From NCBI GenBank assembly GCA_964006375.1, contig OZ023267.1, positions 16,999,471-17,063,470 on the forward strand: a DNA stretch of 64,000 nt. Direction: 5' to 3'. Each line of letters starts with the position of its first letter. Position 1 is the stretch's first letter. Below the pieces are notes generated by a model, which did no database searches, was not told where the DNA came from, and saw only the letters and a program-made list of their open reading frames with translations. Shown in pieces: positions 22,828 through 33,910 of the stretch. Source of the DNA: Tillus elongatus (lineage: Eukaryota > Arthropoda > Insecta > Coleoptera > Cleridae). The position numbers were made by a program, and so were the translations under genes.

Positions 22828-22847
22828 GTTAGGTTAGGTTAGGTTAG
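22825..22847. repeat. TTAGG-type tail of the LINE
   Basis: About 4.6 units of the 5-bp insect telomere motif on the plus strand (TAGGT phase), with the outermost 3 bases shared with the target duplication. Because the duplication abuts it, the repeat belongs to the LINE 3' end rather than to the target site. Confidence 0.85.
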
Positions 22848-25604
22848 TTTGTGAGTGGTCCATATCGGTCCCTCCACCGCGACCATAAGGTCTATTGTGG
22901 CTCACGCCTAATGTCTATATTTCGCCCAACAAATCCAGCCTCCTACAGAGGTCGATAACCTTTGCGGGCGAAAGTTGATCCAGATCCTCTGGAGCAAGCT
23001 TTACCTTGCCAAAGAGCAGGTGTCTAGCCCTATCCGCTGCCGGACAGGAACACAGCACGTGCTCTGCTGTTTCGTCATCCTCCATACACAGCCGGCACTC
23101 GGTCTCCTGACCGATCCCAATACGGTGCATGTGATGCCGCAAGCGACAGTGTCCTGTATACAGGCCGACTAGAGTACTCACTTGTTGTCTGTTCAACTCT
23201 AGAAGTTTCTTAGCCCTTGACTCAGACAGGCCATTTATGAAGGCCTTAGAGTGAGCTAATCCTGGAAGATTTTGCCAATATTGAATTGTCCTTCTATCTG
23301 TCCAGGTCTTTAAGGTGCGTTTTGCTGTGCAAGATGTTATTCCCAGCACCGGTTCTGGTCCGACAAAGTCACACTGGGCACCACTCCTGGCAAGCGCGTC
23401 TGCCGCAACGTTGCCATCATGGTCCGAGTGACCCGGTATCCAGACCAGCGACACCTCATTACAGCTGCCCAATTCGTTAAGGGCAGATTTACAACTCCAT
23501 ACCGTCTTTGAATTGCAACGGTAGGAACCAAGAGCCTTTATTGCAGCTTGGCTATCTGCAAATATCTTTATCGATTTGTTTGTGCATAGGTCTTTTAAGC
23601 TTTCCTTTGCACACATCTCGATGGCATAAACTTCTGCCTGGTGTATGGTTGCGTACTTGCCGAGGCTAGCTGATAGTCTAGCATCGGTGCTGCCCACATA
23701 TGCGCCGGCTCCGGCTCCCATATTGGTTTTGGAGCCGTCAGAGTACCAGCAGAGGTCCGCTCTCAACAGGGTCGATTGGTTCCGGTCCAAGTCCTCCCTT
23801 TCCGGGAGGACGGTCTTGAAAGACAGATCTCTGCTGATTTTTGTAGGCATCAAGTCCGAGACCATTCCCAGAATCCTGTGACAATCACTGTCATCAAGGA
23901 GTCCGGACCCCCTCAGACTGACTTCCCTCGGCATGTTATCTGCCGTTTGTTTTAGTCTGTACGTTGTCCACCTCGCCACCCTCTCCAACCATATGTGAAG
24001 TGGGGGAATATTGAGGAGGACCTCCAGAGCGACTGATGGTGCGGTGCTTATCGCTCCCGTTATCATCAGACATGCTTGTCTCTGTAGATGAGCCAGTCTG
24101 GCCCTCGCGGTACCACGTAGCACCTTAGGCCACCAAACTATGGCTCCATATGTTATCATAGGTCTGATAACCACTACATAGAGCCAGTACATCTGTTGGG
24201 GGTTTGTTCCCCAGTTGTTCCCACAGATTCTCCGGCAGGTCCACAGGGACATCTTAGCCCTGCGGATAACATTTTCTAACTGTCTGTCCCAGTTGAGCTT
24301 CTTATCTAGGATAACTCCCAGATATTTTGCTTGGTCCGAAAATGGAATGTTTTCCCCCATAAGATTAGGTGGTTTTAATTTGTCCAACCTTCTTCTTCTG
24401 GTGAACGGGACAATGATCGTTTTGCGAGGGTTCACAGACATCTGTTCCCTACGGCACCAATCATTGACTACATTTAGTGCTTCTTGAAGAGTACTAGACA
24501 GTTCCTCCTCAGATTTGCCTCTAACCATTATGACAAGATCATCCGCATACGCCTGGACCTCAACCTCCCAGAGTCCGAGGATAGCCAGCAGGTCGTCCAC
24601 AAAGAGGGACCACAACAGGGGGGATAGAACGCCCCCCTGAGGACACCCTCTCGCAGCCCTAACGCTGACCACCTCTCCCCGTAATGAGGTAATAATGGTC
24701 CGATTGTGCAGCATGTTTCCAATCCAGCCACAGATGGTAGGTTCCACCCCCCTAGCGATAGTGGCCTCGTAGAGGGAGATCGGTAATGCATTATTAAATG
24801 CTCCTTCTATGTCGAGAAATGCCGCCACCGCAACCTCTCCATTTTCCAGAGAGTGTGTGATCTTCTCGACGAGGTTATTGAGCGCTAACTCAGTTGATTT
24901 GCCAGTTTGATAGGCATACTGGTGGGTATTTAGGGGGTTCTTGGGTAAGATGTTCCCCCTAATGTGTCCGTCCAGTATTTTTTCCAATCCCTTCAGGAGG
25001 AATGATGTAATACTGAGAGGTCTCAGTGAAGTAGGTAGGAGGTCATTACGTCCCAATTTGGGAATGTAAACCCCCCTAACCACCGTCCAGCTGGAAGGAA
25101 TATAGTTCCAGGCCAGACTGGCTCTGAACAGCCTGATAAGGAAGGGTAGGAGAATCTCCAGTCCCTTTTGTAGTAGGACCGGTACCACCCCATCCTCCCC
25201 TGGCGACTTGAATGGCTGGAAATGATTCACAGCACACTCCACTGCCGAGGCTGTAACTATTCTCCGAGCAACTAGCCAGTCCTCCCTTTGGGGGCGTTTA
25301 GATCGTCCCTCAGCTGGTAGGACCTCACCGTTGCTCAGGATCAGACAATCTGGGAAGTGTGTGTGTGCTAAGAGCTCTAACGTTTCTTTCCGAGATTCAG
25401 TAAAGGAACCATCTGGTCGTTTTATCGATCCCAGTTCCTGTACACGGTCGCGTGAGAGAATCCTGTGGATTCTGGCGCTGCTGGGCACACTATTAATGTC
25501 CCCGCAGAACCTCCTCCAGGACTCCCTCTTAGCGTTCCTGATCTCTTTATTATAATGCGTTAGAGCAGTTTTATATTGCTCCCAGTTGCCTGTAATCTTA
25601 GCAC
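22828..25604 (-). mobile_element. 5'-truncated LOA/R1-like LINE inserted in a PLE gene
   Basis: A 2777-bp insertion flanked by a perfect 10-bp duplication (plus-strand TAATAACTAG at 22818-22827 and 25605-25614; CTAGTTATTA on the LINE strand). The endonuclease part is missing. The 3' end is not poly(A) but about four TAACC units (plus strand TTAGG, 22828-22847) placed directly against the target copy. The coding part is fully open, which suggests a recent insertion. Confidence 0.9.
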
Positions 25605-25806
25605 TAATAACTAGTATATCTAGAAAAGGAATTTTACTGTTGATTTCTATTTCGTGGGTAAATTTTGTTGGTTCAAATTGACTATTTTGTTTTTCAGTTA
25701 ATTCTCCAACCTTGCATATATTTGTGTCGAACACTGCAAAAATATCGTCGACATAACGAAACCAAACTCTAGGGAAATACCCATTTTTATTTTTATTTTG
25801 GTATGT
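22915..25806 (-). CDS. Fused frame: PLE reverse transcriptase start joined to LINE reverse transcriptase-RNase H
   Basis: One uninterrupted minus-strand frame. The first 67 or so codons (25806-25605) are Penelope-like: FPRVWFRYVDDIF with the PLE catalytic YVDD, then KFTHEIE and IPFLDILV. At the LINE insertion point the frame passes without shift into LINE sequence (AKITGNWEQYK). From there come AFLDIEGAFNNA, GCPQGGVLSPLLWSLF and AYADDLVIMV (near 24545), RNase H (WYSDGSKTNMGAG, FADSQAAI, WIPGHSDHDGNVAADALA) and a C-terminal CRLC...HVLCSC finger. The first in-frame GTG is at 25734 and no convincing ATG start is seen, so translation as a fusion is unproven. The LINE part lost its endonuclease but is otherwise intact, unlike the related decayed copy at 26784-28838. 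Confidence 0.85.
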   Translation of the reverse strand, partial: TYQNKNKNGYFPRVWFRYVDDIFAVFDTNICKVGELTEKQNSQFEPTKFTHEIEINSKIPFLDILVISAKITGNWEQYKTALTHYNKEIRNAKRESWRRFCGDINSVPSSARIHRILSRDRVQELGSIKRPDGSFTESRKETLELLAHTHFPDCLILSNGEVLPAEGRSKRPQREDWLVARRIVTASAVECAVNHFQPFKSPGEDGVVPVLLQKGLEILLPFLIRLFRASLAWNYIPSSWTVVRGVYIPKLGRNDLLPTSLRPLSITSFLLKGLEKILDGHIRGNILPKNPLNTHQYAYQTGKSTELALNNLVEKITHSLENGEVAVAAFLDIEGAFNNALPISLYEATIARGVEPTICGWIGNMLHNRTIITSLRGEVVSVRAARGCPQGGVLSPLLWSLFVDDLLAILGLWEVEVQAYADDLVIMVRGKSEEELSSTLQEALNVVNDWCRREQMSVNPRKTIIVPFTRRRRLDKLKPPNLMGENIPFSDQAKYLGVILDKKLNWDRQLENVIRRAKMSLWTCRRICGNNWGTNPQQMYWLYVVVIRPMITYGAIVWWPKVLRGTARARLAHLQRQACLMITGAISTAPSVALEVLLNIPPLHIWLERVARWTTYRLKQTADNMPREVSLRGSGLLDDSDCHRILGMVSDLMPTKISRDLSFKTVLPEREDLDRNQSTLLRADLCWYSDGSKTNMGAGAGAYVGSTDARLSASLGKYATIHQAEVYAIEMCAKESLKDLCTNKSIKIFADSQAAIKALGSYRCNSKTVWSCKSALNELGSCNEVSLVWIPGHSDHDGNVAADALARSGAQCDFVGPEPVLGITSCTAKRTLKTWTDRRTIQYWQNLPGLAHSKAFINGLSESRAKKLLELNRQQVSTLVGLYTGHCRLRHHMHRIGIGQETECRLCMEDDETAEHVLCSCPAADRARHLLFGKVKLAPEDLDQLSPAKVIDLCRRLDLLGEI
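25605..25806 (-). pseudogene. Penelope-like reverse transcriptase, part before the LINE insertion
   Basis: The minus strand reads KNGYFPRVWFRYVDDIFAVF, then FTHEIEINSKIPFLDILV. YVDD preceded by FRY and the FTHEIE...PFLD pattern are characteristic of Penelope-like reverse transcriptases and not of LINEs. The frame begins after a stop at 25807-25809, so the N-terminal half of the reverse transcriptase is gone. No GIY-YIG endonuclease part was seen. Confidence 0.85.
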
Positions 25807-26783
25807 TTAAAATTAGGATTTAAATTATGACTTTTATTCTAATTTTCAAGAAATGTCTTTGTAACTCGAAGAGTACGGCAGATATCGATTTGCCATTTAG
25901 TCGATTTTTATTCTATAACAAACATTATGAATTAAATAAAGCTTGTTTTTGCGTTCTTCTTGCATAGATATGTATAAACTAGTTTCTTCAACAAATTTTA
26001 TCCAAAACGCTACTACAATTGAGAAGATATATGCGGAATATACAAGGATTTGATATTAATTTCCTTTTGCAAGTGTTCCAAATTGTGAATTACATGGAGA
26101 GAACAGTGTATTGTAGGTAGCTAGTCGTCCGTAAGACTGATAATACCAAGGACACAATGGAGCATCGGTACTATGCATTCCTATTATCGTTCCGTTGCAA
26201 ACATGAGAAGAAAGACTCACGGAAGCGTCGCTGTGGCTGCTACCAACATAAATAATAGATAGTGAAATATCTGCACGGAACGGAGAGTAGGTGTGAATGT
26301 ATGTGTTCTGTTTATTGGTAACCCGGAGGTAAATCTAAAATATCTCTTCCCCGAGGATGACTGCCACAATCGTACAAGATATTAGAACATTAAATAGATT
26401 AAGCTCGAGTTTACACACTATATATTTTGTATATTGCTCGAGGTTAACTTGGTTATACCTTACAGGTGTCCTGGAGATAGGAATCCTCAATTCTGAAGCG
26501 AGTCAAACAACGAAACCGGTTACAGAAAAGACAACAAACATGTGTGAAGCCAGGGTAATGATCTCCTCGTCTATACTTAGTACGAGACTGGTTTAAACAA
26601 ATAAGGACAACAACACTTAACGAACTTTTAAAATTAAACATCCTCAATATCTTATTTTACGTTAATTTTTTTTATATCGCTGAAGCACGTCATTTGATAT
26701 GTCATATGACACTTCCTACGGCAATTGTCCACACTGAAACTTCAAGCAACTAGCAAGCGCGGGGCTTACCCCTAAAATCTCGA
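25807..26783. other. Unassigned DNA between two LINE copies
   Basis: No gene was recognised. A string CTGAAGCG...ACGAAACCGG at about 26493-26519 resembles a hammerhead loosely but fails at the core (see rejected items). Confidence 0.4.
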
Positions 26784-28838
26784 ATGAGACATACACGAAG
26801 AGAAGTACGACGTCTCTTCAATCGTGCTAAGGCTGCAGGCAACTGGGAACAATATAAATCCGCTCTAACACATTACAATAAGGAGATAAGCAACGCAAAG
26901 AGGGAGTCCTGGAGGAGGTTCTGCGGGGATATTTCCAATTTACCCAGCAGCGCCAGGATCCTGTGGATTGTCTCACGCGACCGTGTCCAGGAACTGGGAT
27001 CGATAAAACGACCCGATGGTTCCTTTACAGAATCGCGGAAAGAAACGTTAGAACTCTTAGCACATATACATTTCCCAGATTATCTGATCCTGAGTAGCGA
27101 AGAAATTCCACCGACCGGGCCTCGATACAAAAGCCCTCAAAGTGAAGACTGGCAGGTTGCTCGGAAAATAATTACAGCTTCGGCGGTGGAGTGTGCTTTT
27201 AAGCATTTCAAGCAATTCGAGGCGCCAAGGGAGGATAGGGTGATTCCGCCTCCGCTACAAAATATACTGGAGGCACTCCTTCCATTCCTCATCAGGCTGT
27301 ATAGGGCCAGTCTGGTGGAACTATATTCCATCCAGCTGGACGGTGACTAGGTGTGTATATATCCCAAATTGGGACGTAATGGCCTCCTACCCAAATCGCT
27401 GAGACCTCTCAGTGTTACTTCATTCCTCATAAAGGGATTGGAAAAATACTAGACGGAGACATTAGGGGGAATATCTTAAACAATAACCCCTTCAATATCC
27501 ACCAGTATGCCTACCAAACGGGCAAATCTACTGAGTTAGCACTCAATAACCTTGTTGATAAAATCACACACTCTCTGGATAACATAGAGGTGGCAGAGGC
27601 TTCGTTTGTCGACATTGAATGAGCATTTAACAATGCACCTAACTCCCTCTACGAAGCTGCTGTTGCTAGAAGGGTAGAACCTACCATTTGTGACTGGATC
27701 AGTAGCATGCTGCACAATCGGACCATTATTACCTCGTTGCAAGGGAGGTGGTCAGCTTCGGGTCTATGGAGGGCGCTCGCAGGGAGTAGTATTATCTCAT
27801 CTGCTTTGGTTCCTCTTTGTGGACGATTTTCTGGATATCCTGGGGCTGTGGGAGGTTGAGTTCTAGGCATACGCGGATGATCGTGCCATAATGGTTAGAG
27901 GTCAATCTGAAAAGGGACTTTCAAATAGTCCTCAAGAGACACTAAATGTAGTGAATGATTGATGCCGGAGGGATCAGATGTCTGTGAACCCGCGCAAAAT
28001 CATCATTATTCCGTTTACCAGCAGAAGAAGGTTGGACAAATTAAAACCCCCTATTTTTATGGGGGAAACAATTACATTTATGGAAGAGGCGAAATATCTG
28101 GGGGTTACCCTAGACAAGGAGCACATCTGGAACGTACAGTTAGAGAATGTAATCCACAGGGCCAAACTGTCCGAAGAATATGTGACAATATAGGGGGAAC
28201 AAGCACACAACAGATGTACTGCCTTTATGTAGTCTGTAAGTCCTCCCAAACATTCCACCTCTTCACATTCGGCTGGAGAGGGCTGGGTGGACAACGTACA
28301 GATTGAAACAAACGGCTTACAGCATGCCGAAGGCAATCAGTTTGGGAAGGACCGGACTCCTGGATGACATTGAGAGTCATGAGGTTCTGGGAATGGTCTC
28401 AGACTTAGTGCCTACAGAGTTCAGTAGAGACATGTCTTTCTAGACCGTCCTTTCGGAAAGGAGGGACTGCAAACGAAAACACGCGACCTTATTGCGGGAA
28501 GTAGATCTCTGCTGGTACACTGACAGCTCCAAAACTGATCGGGGGCAGGAGCCGGCTCCTATCGGAGCAAGACTGATGCAAGAACACCATCTAGCCTCGG
28601 AAAGTATGCAAGCATACAGCAGGCGGAAGTATATGCCATCAAGATGTGTGCAAGGGAAATTACACAAAACCATTGCACACACAAATCGATTAAAATATAT
28701 TCAGATAGCCGAGCTGTAATAAAGTCACTTGGTTTCTACCGCTGCAATTCAAAAACGGTATGGAGCTGTAAATTTGCCCTCAACGACCTAGGTTGCTGCA
28801 GTGGGGTTTCGCCTTGACGGTAATGTAGCTGCCGACGC
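26784..28838 (+). pseudogene. LOA/R1-like LINE reverse transcriptase-RNase H, decayed copy
   Basis: Collinear with the intact LINE frame at 22915-25604 but on the plus strand and full of frameshifts and stops. It starts RREVRRLFNRAKAAGNWEQYK, upstream of the truncation point of the other copy. A 188-codon first piece (26784-27350) ends after YRASLVELYS. Later pieces match QYAYQTGKSTELALNN, MLHNRTIITSL, QMSVNPRK...VDKLKP-like and KYLGVTLD, and an RNase H start LCWYTDSSKT. Homology fades near 28838 without tail or target duplication. It is an older relative of the same family, useful to place the truncation of the younger copy. Confidence 0.88.
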
Positions 28839-28922
28839 GATATGTGGACATAACAACTGGATCATTACCGAGGTACTTATATTAAAATGGTCTGCACAAC
28901 AATATAAGCCGGTTTTTTCAGA

Positions 28923-29071
28923 TTACTGGATTTTCCTTTCATCCCGCTTTATAGCTTTGCAATATTGCTTTCTAAATTGAGACACTTTAGGAACAATCAA
29001 AAATAGTTTCTCGGGAGTTTTTATAGTCGTATTTGTGCACATTGGTACCATACAGTATTTACAAGCTTTAT
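28923..29071 (-). pseudogene. THAP-type zinc finger fragment
   Basis: The minus strand reads CKYCMVPMCTNTTIKTPEKL then LFLIVPK and RKQYCKAIKRDE, which follows the start of a THAP domain (first Cys pair, TP, then F-x-x-P-K). The second half with the Cys-His pair is absent because the frame stops. THAP fingers occur in P-element and other transposases and in host proteins. Here, among decayed transposons, a transposase fragment is more likely. Confidence 0.6.
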
Positions 29072-29477
29072 CTTTTATATTATCAAATAAAATCACGTGC
29101 AGAGGCCAATATTCAATCAATAGCTTGCGAGACAGAATGTAAACAAAGAGAAGCAAGCTCATTGTCATTGTCGACATTACCGTCCAGTGACGTCACAGAT
29201 CATGCGGGCAAAATAGTGGTGTTTGAAATCAATTATGAAATTTGCATTTTCAAATACTTTTTGGCATCGTTGTTTTTGTAGTATGTGAAATGAAAAAAAT
29301 ATTCAAAATCATCTTTGTGGGATGTCTATCAGATACGATAAGAAAAAAAACATGCAAATTGTCTATTGTTAAACATTTTTTGGAGTTTACACATGTTGCT
29401 ATGCCTAACAAGCTTTCTAGCAGTTCATCTAGCTTACTGCATTTTTTGTCGTGTGGTACAATTTTCCCAATTTCAAA
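29072..29477. other. Unassigned DNA
   Basis: Short frames only, nothing recognised. Confidence 0.45.
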
Positions 29478-30181
29478 ATGGCAAGATTAAGCGAGAACGA
29501 GATTAATAATTGTATTCACCTTTTAAACAAGGGTTGCCGTCAATATACCGTGGCGATTATTTATAACGTCACTCAATCTTTAATTTCCAAAATCAAAACA
29601 CCTTTGATGAGATTGTAAGTGTGGTTCATCGCCACAATAGCGGTCGTCAAAGAATGATCTCACCTCGGCAGGAAATAATTTTAATTAAAAGTGTTGGAAG
29701 TAATCGTACACGATCGTCCCGAAAATCAAATAACGCCTTTCGACAGAAAACTGGTCAACAATCAGAAGAACCCTAAATTAAAATCAATTAAGGTATTGCT
29801 TTTTTACTTGATTTTTTCTTTTAAATTTATCACTTTCGTCGTTTGGGGCTCGACGCCGTACGGAATGTGTAAGTGTGTTGCCCAGATATTAAACAGGAGT
29901 TTAAAGTGGGCCCAGCATTGCCTTCTTACTTACGAAACACGATTCAACTTTTTCTGTTCCGACGGAACGATTTTGGTGTGGACGCAACCAAATGAAAGGT
30001 AATTGGCCGAAAACATGGCGCCGCAGGAGGCCTTTAGAGGAAGTGGCATTACAGTATGGGTCAGAGTCAAGTTTAATGGAAAAATTGAACTAGTAGTTCT
30101 AGGTGTGGGGACAATGACGGCAGAAAGGCACATTACTGACCTGTTGGAATCCGTAGTTACCAAAATGAAATCAATACCTTA
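29478..30181 (+). pseudogene. Tc1-like transposase, broken
   Basis: It starts MARLSENEINNCIHLL with a helix-turn-helix (YTVAIIYNVTQSLISKI) typical of Tc1-like N-termini. After frameshifts it passes RQRMISPRQE and reaches the catalytic part: ETRFNFFCSDGTILVWTQPNER, then ITVWVRVKFNGKIELVV and TMTAERHITDLLESV. The first catalytic motif is degraded (YETRF for the usual SDESRF), and the C-terminal D34E part is absent. No flanking inverted repeats were found. Confidence 0.82.
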
Positions 30182-30659
30182 ATTGAGAGCATGCCAAAAA
30201 GGTTCCGTGCGGTAATAAATGCCAGAGGTTTTTCCAACCCGCTATTGGTTATTAGTTTTGGTATTAGCATTTGATGTTGAGACTGTTTTATAAAAAGTCT
30301 CAAGATTATACCAAACAGCAACAAATATTTTTTGACGTAACGTAACCATATCCTGCTGATATAGTGAATATGGGCATTAATAAAACATGTAGCCATGGTA
30401 ACAAATGGTTAATTGGTTTCGTCGTTTAAAGATTACTAGCCAATAAATAAAAAAATTCTAAAAGTAAGGAAAACACATGTATCTTCAAAAACATGAGAAA
30501 TATGAAAAATCTGATAAATATGTTTTTTCGAATTGTCTAGTGGATTAAACAAATGCATAAAACAAAAATTTCAATTCACTAACCAAAAGTCTCGGAACGA
30601 TTGAAATTTCGACATTTTTGCAGTCTTAGCTTACACCCTGTATGATACTGTTCCGACCA
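30182..30659. other. Unassigned AT-rich DNA
   Basis: No gene or repeat was recognised. Confidence 0.45.
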
Positions 30660-30915
30660 AAATTGAAGATCCCGGATATAGGATCTTATTTCCGATAAAA
30701 TTTTCTACAAGTTTGTCTGAACTGAAGCCCAATATCATTTTTTGTTTGAAAGTAATGACGTCATAAATTTCGGGAAAAACTAAATGATGCAAATTGAAGG
30801 TCCCGGATATAGGATCTTATTTCCGATAAAATTTTCTACAATTTTGTCTGAACTGAAGCCCAATATCACTTTTGTTTGAAAGTAATGACGTCATAAATTT
30901 CGGGAAAAACCAAAT
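30660..30915. repeat. Tandem duplication, 131-bp unit, 2 copies
   Basis: Two adjacent near-identical units (30660-30790 and 30791-30915) sharing TCCCGGATATAGGATCTTAT, GAACTGAAGCCCAATATCA and AATGACGTCATAAATTTCGG. TGACGTCA inside each unit is a perfect palindrome identical to the cAMP-response element core; whether it is bound is unknown. Confidence 0.9.
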
Positions 30916-31166
30916 CTTTATTTATTTTTATATGTCCAATAGTTTATTATATTTCAATTAGTTTAGTGACTACAGTTATTGGTCTGATGGAAACCTCTAT
31001 CTTTACAGGGAACATTATTTCGAGAGAACGTATAAATTAAAAAAGATGAAATTTCTTTGAGCAGAAAAAAATGGGATGAGGCTGCCACGCATTATCATGT
31101 GCCAGTTGGAGAATGATTAAGTTAAAAATTTCCTCGAAGATGAATCCGTCGAAGGAGTGCCATTGA

Positions 31167-31393
31167 GAAGCCACCTCTGTCTCCAGATCTAACACCATTA
31201 GACTTCTCTTTTTTCAGCACCTCAAAACCAAAGTTTATGCAACAAAGCCCACTTAGAAGATCTAAGAAAGAGAATTATCCAAGAATGTATGTTAATGACA
31301 TCGAAAATATTTCAGGCAGTTCGTAGAAATACAAACAGAACCTTTATCATCGCTCGTCAGTCAGTGGTCGTCACTTTGAACATGTGTGTCTGG
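31167..31393 (+). pseudogene. Mariner-type transposase C-terminal fragment
   Basis: Starts with PPLSPDLTPLDFS, the third catalytic region of mariner-like transposases. After a frameshift it continues with KVYATK-like, EDLRKRIIQEC and MTSKIFQAVRRNTNRTF, and ends SGRHFEHV. It resembles the C-terminus expected for the element type at 3500-4469 and 35535-36508. The N-terminal two thirds are missing. Confidence 0.75.
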
Positions 31394-31410
31394 AATCAAT
31401 ATTAGCGCGA

Positions 31411-31975
31411 CTACAGTGCTAAAAGGGCTTCTTAAATCTGGTAGAATGGCAAGAAAGCCAATTAGGAAGCAGATTCTGACCACTGTCATGATGGAAAAAC
31501 CCCTGGCTTAGGCTTCGAAATACCAACACTGGACAGTTGAAGACTGGCGTAAAGTTCTTTTCTTCGATGAAACACATTTTGTTATAGAGGGAGAGCATAT
31601 CCAGTTCGTGCAGCGAGCAGATAGGGATCCCATTTCTCCTGCTCACTTGGAATAGAGAGTAAAGCACCCTATGAAGAGGATGTTTTGGGGTTGCGTCTTC
31701 TATCATGTCACTGGATCACTCGTGCCAGTCACTGGGATGATGAAATCGAACCAATATATTGAGCTCTTATCAAAGCATTGGATACGGGAGCTCCGCAAGG
31801 TCTATTCATAGAACAAACGCATTTTCAACATTGCTATTCATAAAAAAAGTGAAACAGTTTTCACACAGAACCAAATTACAGTGCTGGAATGGCCCGGACA
31901 CTACCCTGACCTCAACTCAATAGAAAACATATGGGCTGTTTGCAAAAAACGGCTCTCCAAGAGTGTACAATGAAA
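31411..31975 (+). pseudogene. Tc1-like transposase (second), broken
   Basis: The plus strand reads ARKPIRKQILT, then HWTVEDWRKVLFFDETHF with the first catalytic Asp. Next come MKRMFWGCVFYHVTGSLVPV, NQYIELLSKHWI, and finally EWPGHYPDLNSIENIWAVCKK with the third catalytic Glu (DxE type). Several in-frame stops are present (after EKPLA, HLE, VYS), and the second Asp region is lost. It differs from the Tc1 remnant at 29478-30181 and abuts the mariner fragment on its left, so two dead elements lie side by side. Confidence 0.85.
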
Positions 31976-32904
31976 ACAAAAATAATCTCTGCAGTAATTC
32001 GAGTCTGATTTCACGATGATTAACTAGAAGGAACAAAAACAAAACCTGGTATATTATACGCCTGCAAGAGTGATAGGTGTTACCGCAAAAGGAGGACACA
32101 TTTAATATTAAAACCAATAATATATGCTACCAGGACTGATTTTTTATGGTTATGTTCAATAAAGCACTTTTGGAAGTAACATTTTCTTTGTTCCAATTAA
32201 TTTGTACGGTACTGTATAACAGAAAACCAAACCATCAAGGGCTCTAGTTTAACATTGTGGCTCTGTAAGCAAACATAATTTTGGCATTTCCTATTGGTAA
32301 CTTTAACTATTGTTTTTTGGGATAACATTCGCTACATTATTAGTATATCTCAAGTCATTTACAGATATCGATTAAAAAGTTCCAAACTTACTGGTATTTG
32401 TTTCAAAAACTCTAGAAAGTATATCGCAAAAGTTTGTCACATATAAGTCCAATAAGTGTGTTAAAAATATACACTTCATGAATTATGGATCGTCGGGGCT
32501 AGTTGTTAGGACTTGAGCGTAAAAATTAAATTTCTTGTGGGAAAGTTGGCACGGCAAAAAGCGCAATCGTGCAAAGTTGCAAGTTGTAAATTTAGTTCGT
32601 AACCCTTTCCTGGGGATGTTGTAATATAGTCTGGTGCGATAGGCGGCGCTGAAACGTCAAGTAATGAGTATGAATACGTCACGTCAGAACTTGAACCCGG
32701 AGCAGTAAATAGCGCCCAACTTGCCGACCGAGCTTCTCAGGTCGCCAGAATGAGAAAATATATTACTACAGATTGCTGACTAAATTACATCGCACCTTTA
32801 CTACACACCAGATCTCGGGAAATAACAGGGGAGGCTAAAGATGATTTTCAGGAAGAACTAGAAATTTCCAACTAAATGTACAGAGAAATATGGTGATACA
32901 TAAA

Positions 32905-32914
<10 letters not shown>
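31976..32914. other. Unassigned DNA
   Basis: No gene was recognised. A GC-richer 120-bp patch near 32630-32750 has no identifiable content. Confidence 0.4.
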
Positions 32915-33290
<376 letters not shown>

Positions 33291-33519
33291 AGTAAACTAC
33301 AAAATTTATAAATACCTTTAAATGAAATTCTTCTCTTAAAACGTCAAAGTCTCGTTTTGAGACGTCAAAGTTGACAACATTTAGGCAAAGTCTCTGAAAC
33401 CAATACGGGTTATGCAGAGAACGTGTTGCAAGAAGTTTGTTTTACAAACCCTTAAGTTTCACGTTCAACCGTCATTTTCCTTCATTTTCCTAAAGTATTT
33501 CCAGAAAATTCGTTTCAAA

Positions 33520-33910
33520 TAGACCCTTTCTCTGGTGCTTTGGCGGTAGTGTTAGTTATAAAATTGATGGTTTAATAGTCTATAATTATTTTTAGGAAAT
33601 TTTCGTCGAAAAAATTCACTAACAAGTAGACTGCGACTTTTGAATCTTGAAGATATTTCTTCAACGCGAACTAGACTTCGTAGAACCCATATACAGGGTC
33701 AGTTTTAATTTTTATCTGTTCTCATATACCTATACACGTGACCCATTTTTACAGTAAAGCTCAATGTAGTCGTTATTATAGAAGATACGGAAAAAATTGT
33801 ATAGGTTAATTATAGGGTGCCTTGAGCTGCATCTTATAAAACTATTTTGACAATCACGAGATGGTCCATAAGTCGTTTGTAATACAAATTTTCTTCTTTT
33901 TTTAAACAAC
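33520..33910. repeat. Dispersed repeat pair member 1 (with 45322-45700)
   Basis: Shares with 45322-45700 the order GGTGCTTTGGCGGTAGT, a TTTAATAGTCTATAAT stretch, a TA-core B-like module (GACTGCGACTTTTGAAT, GCGAACTAGACTTCG), then TACAGTAAAGCTCAATGTAG, AAAAAATTGTATAGGTTAAT, TATAGGGTGCCTTGAGCTGC and GGTCCATAAGTCGTTTG. It has no TA tract. It looks like a longer relative of the TA-core element with extra sequence replacing the TA half. Confidence 0.75.

Noticed and set aside
22825..22847. Interstitial telomere as evidence of a chromosome-end fusion
   Set aside because: Only about four units, bounded by a LINE target duplication, so it is a LINE tail.
26493..26525. Third hammerhead-like string CTGAAGCG...ACGAAACCGG
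   Set aside because: The CUGANGA box is broken (C in place of the last A), helix II has at most two pairs, and helix I arms do not pair.
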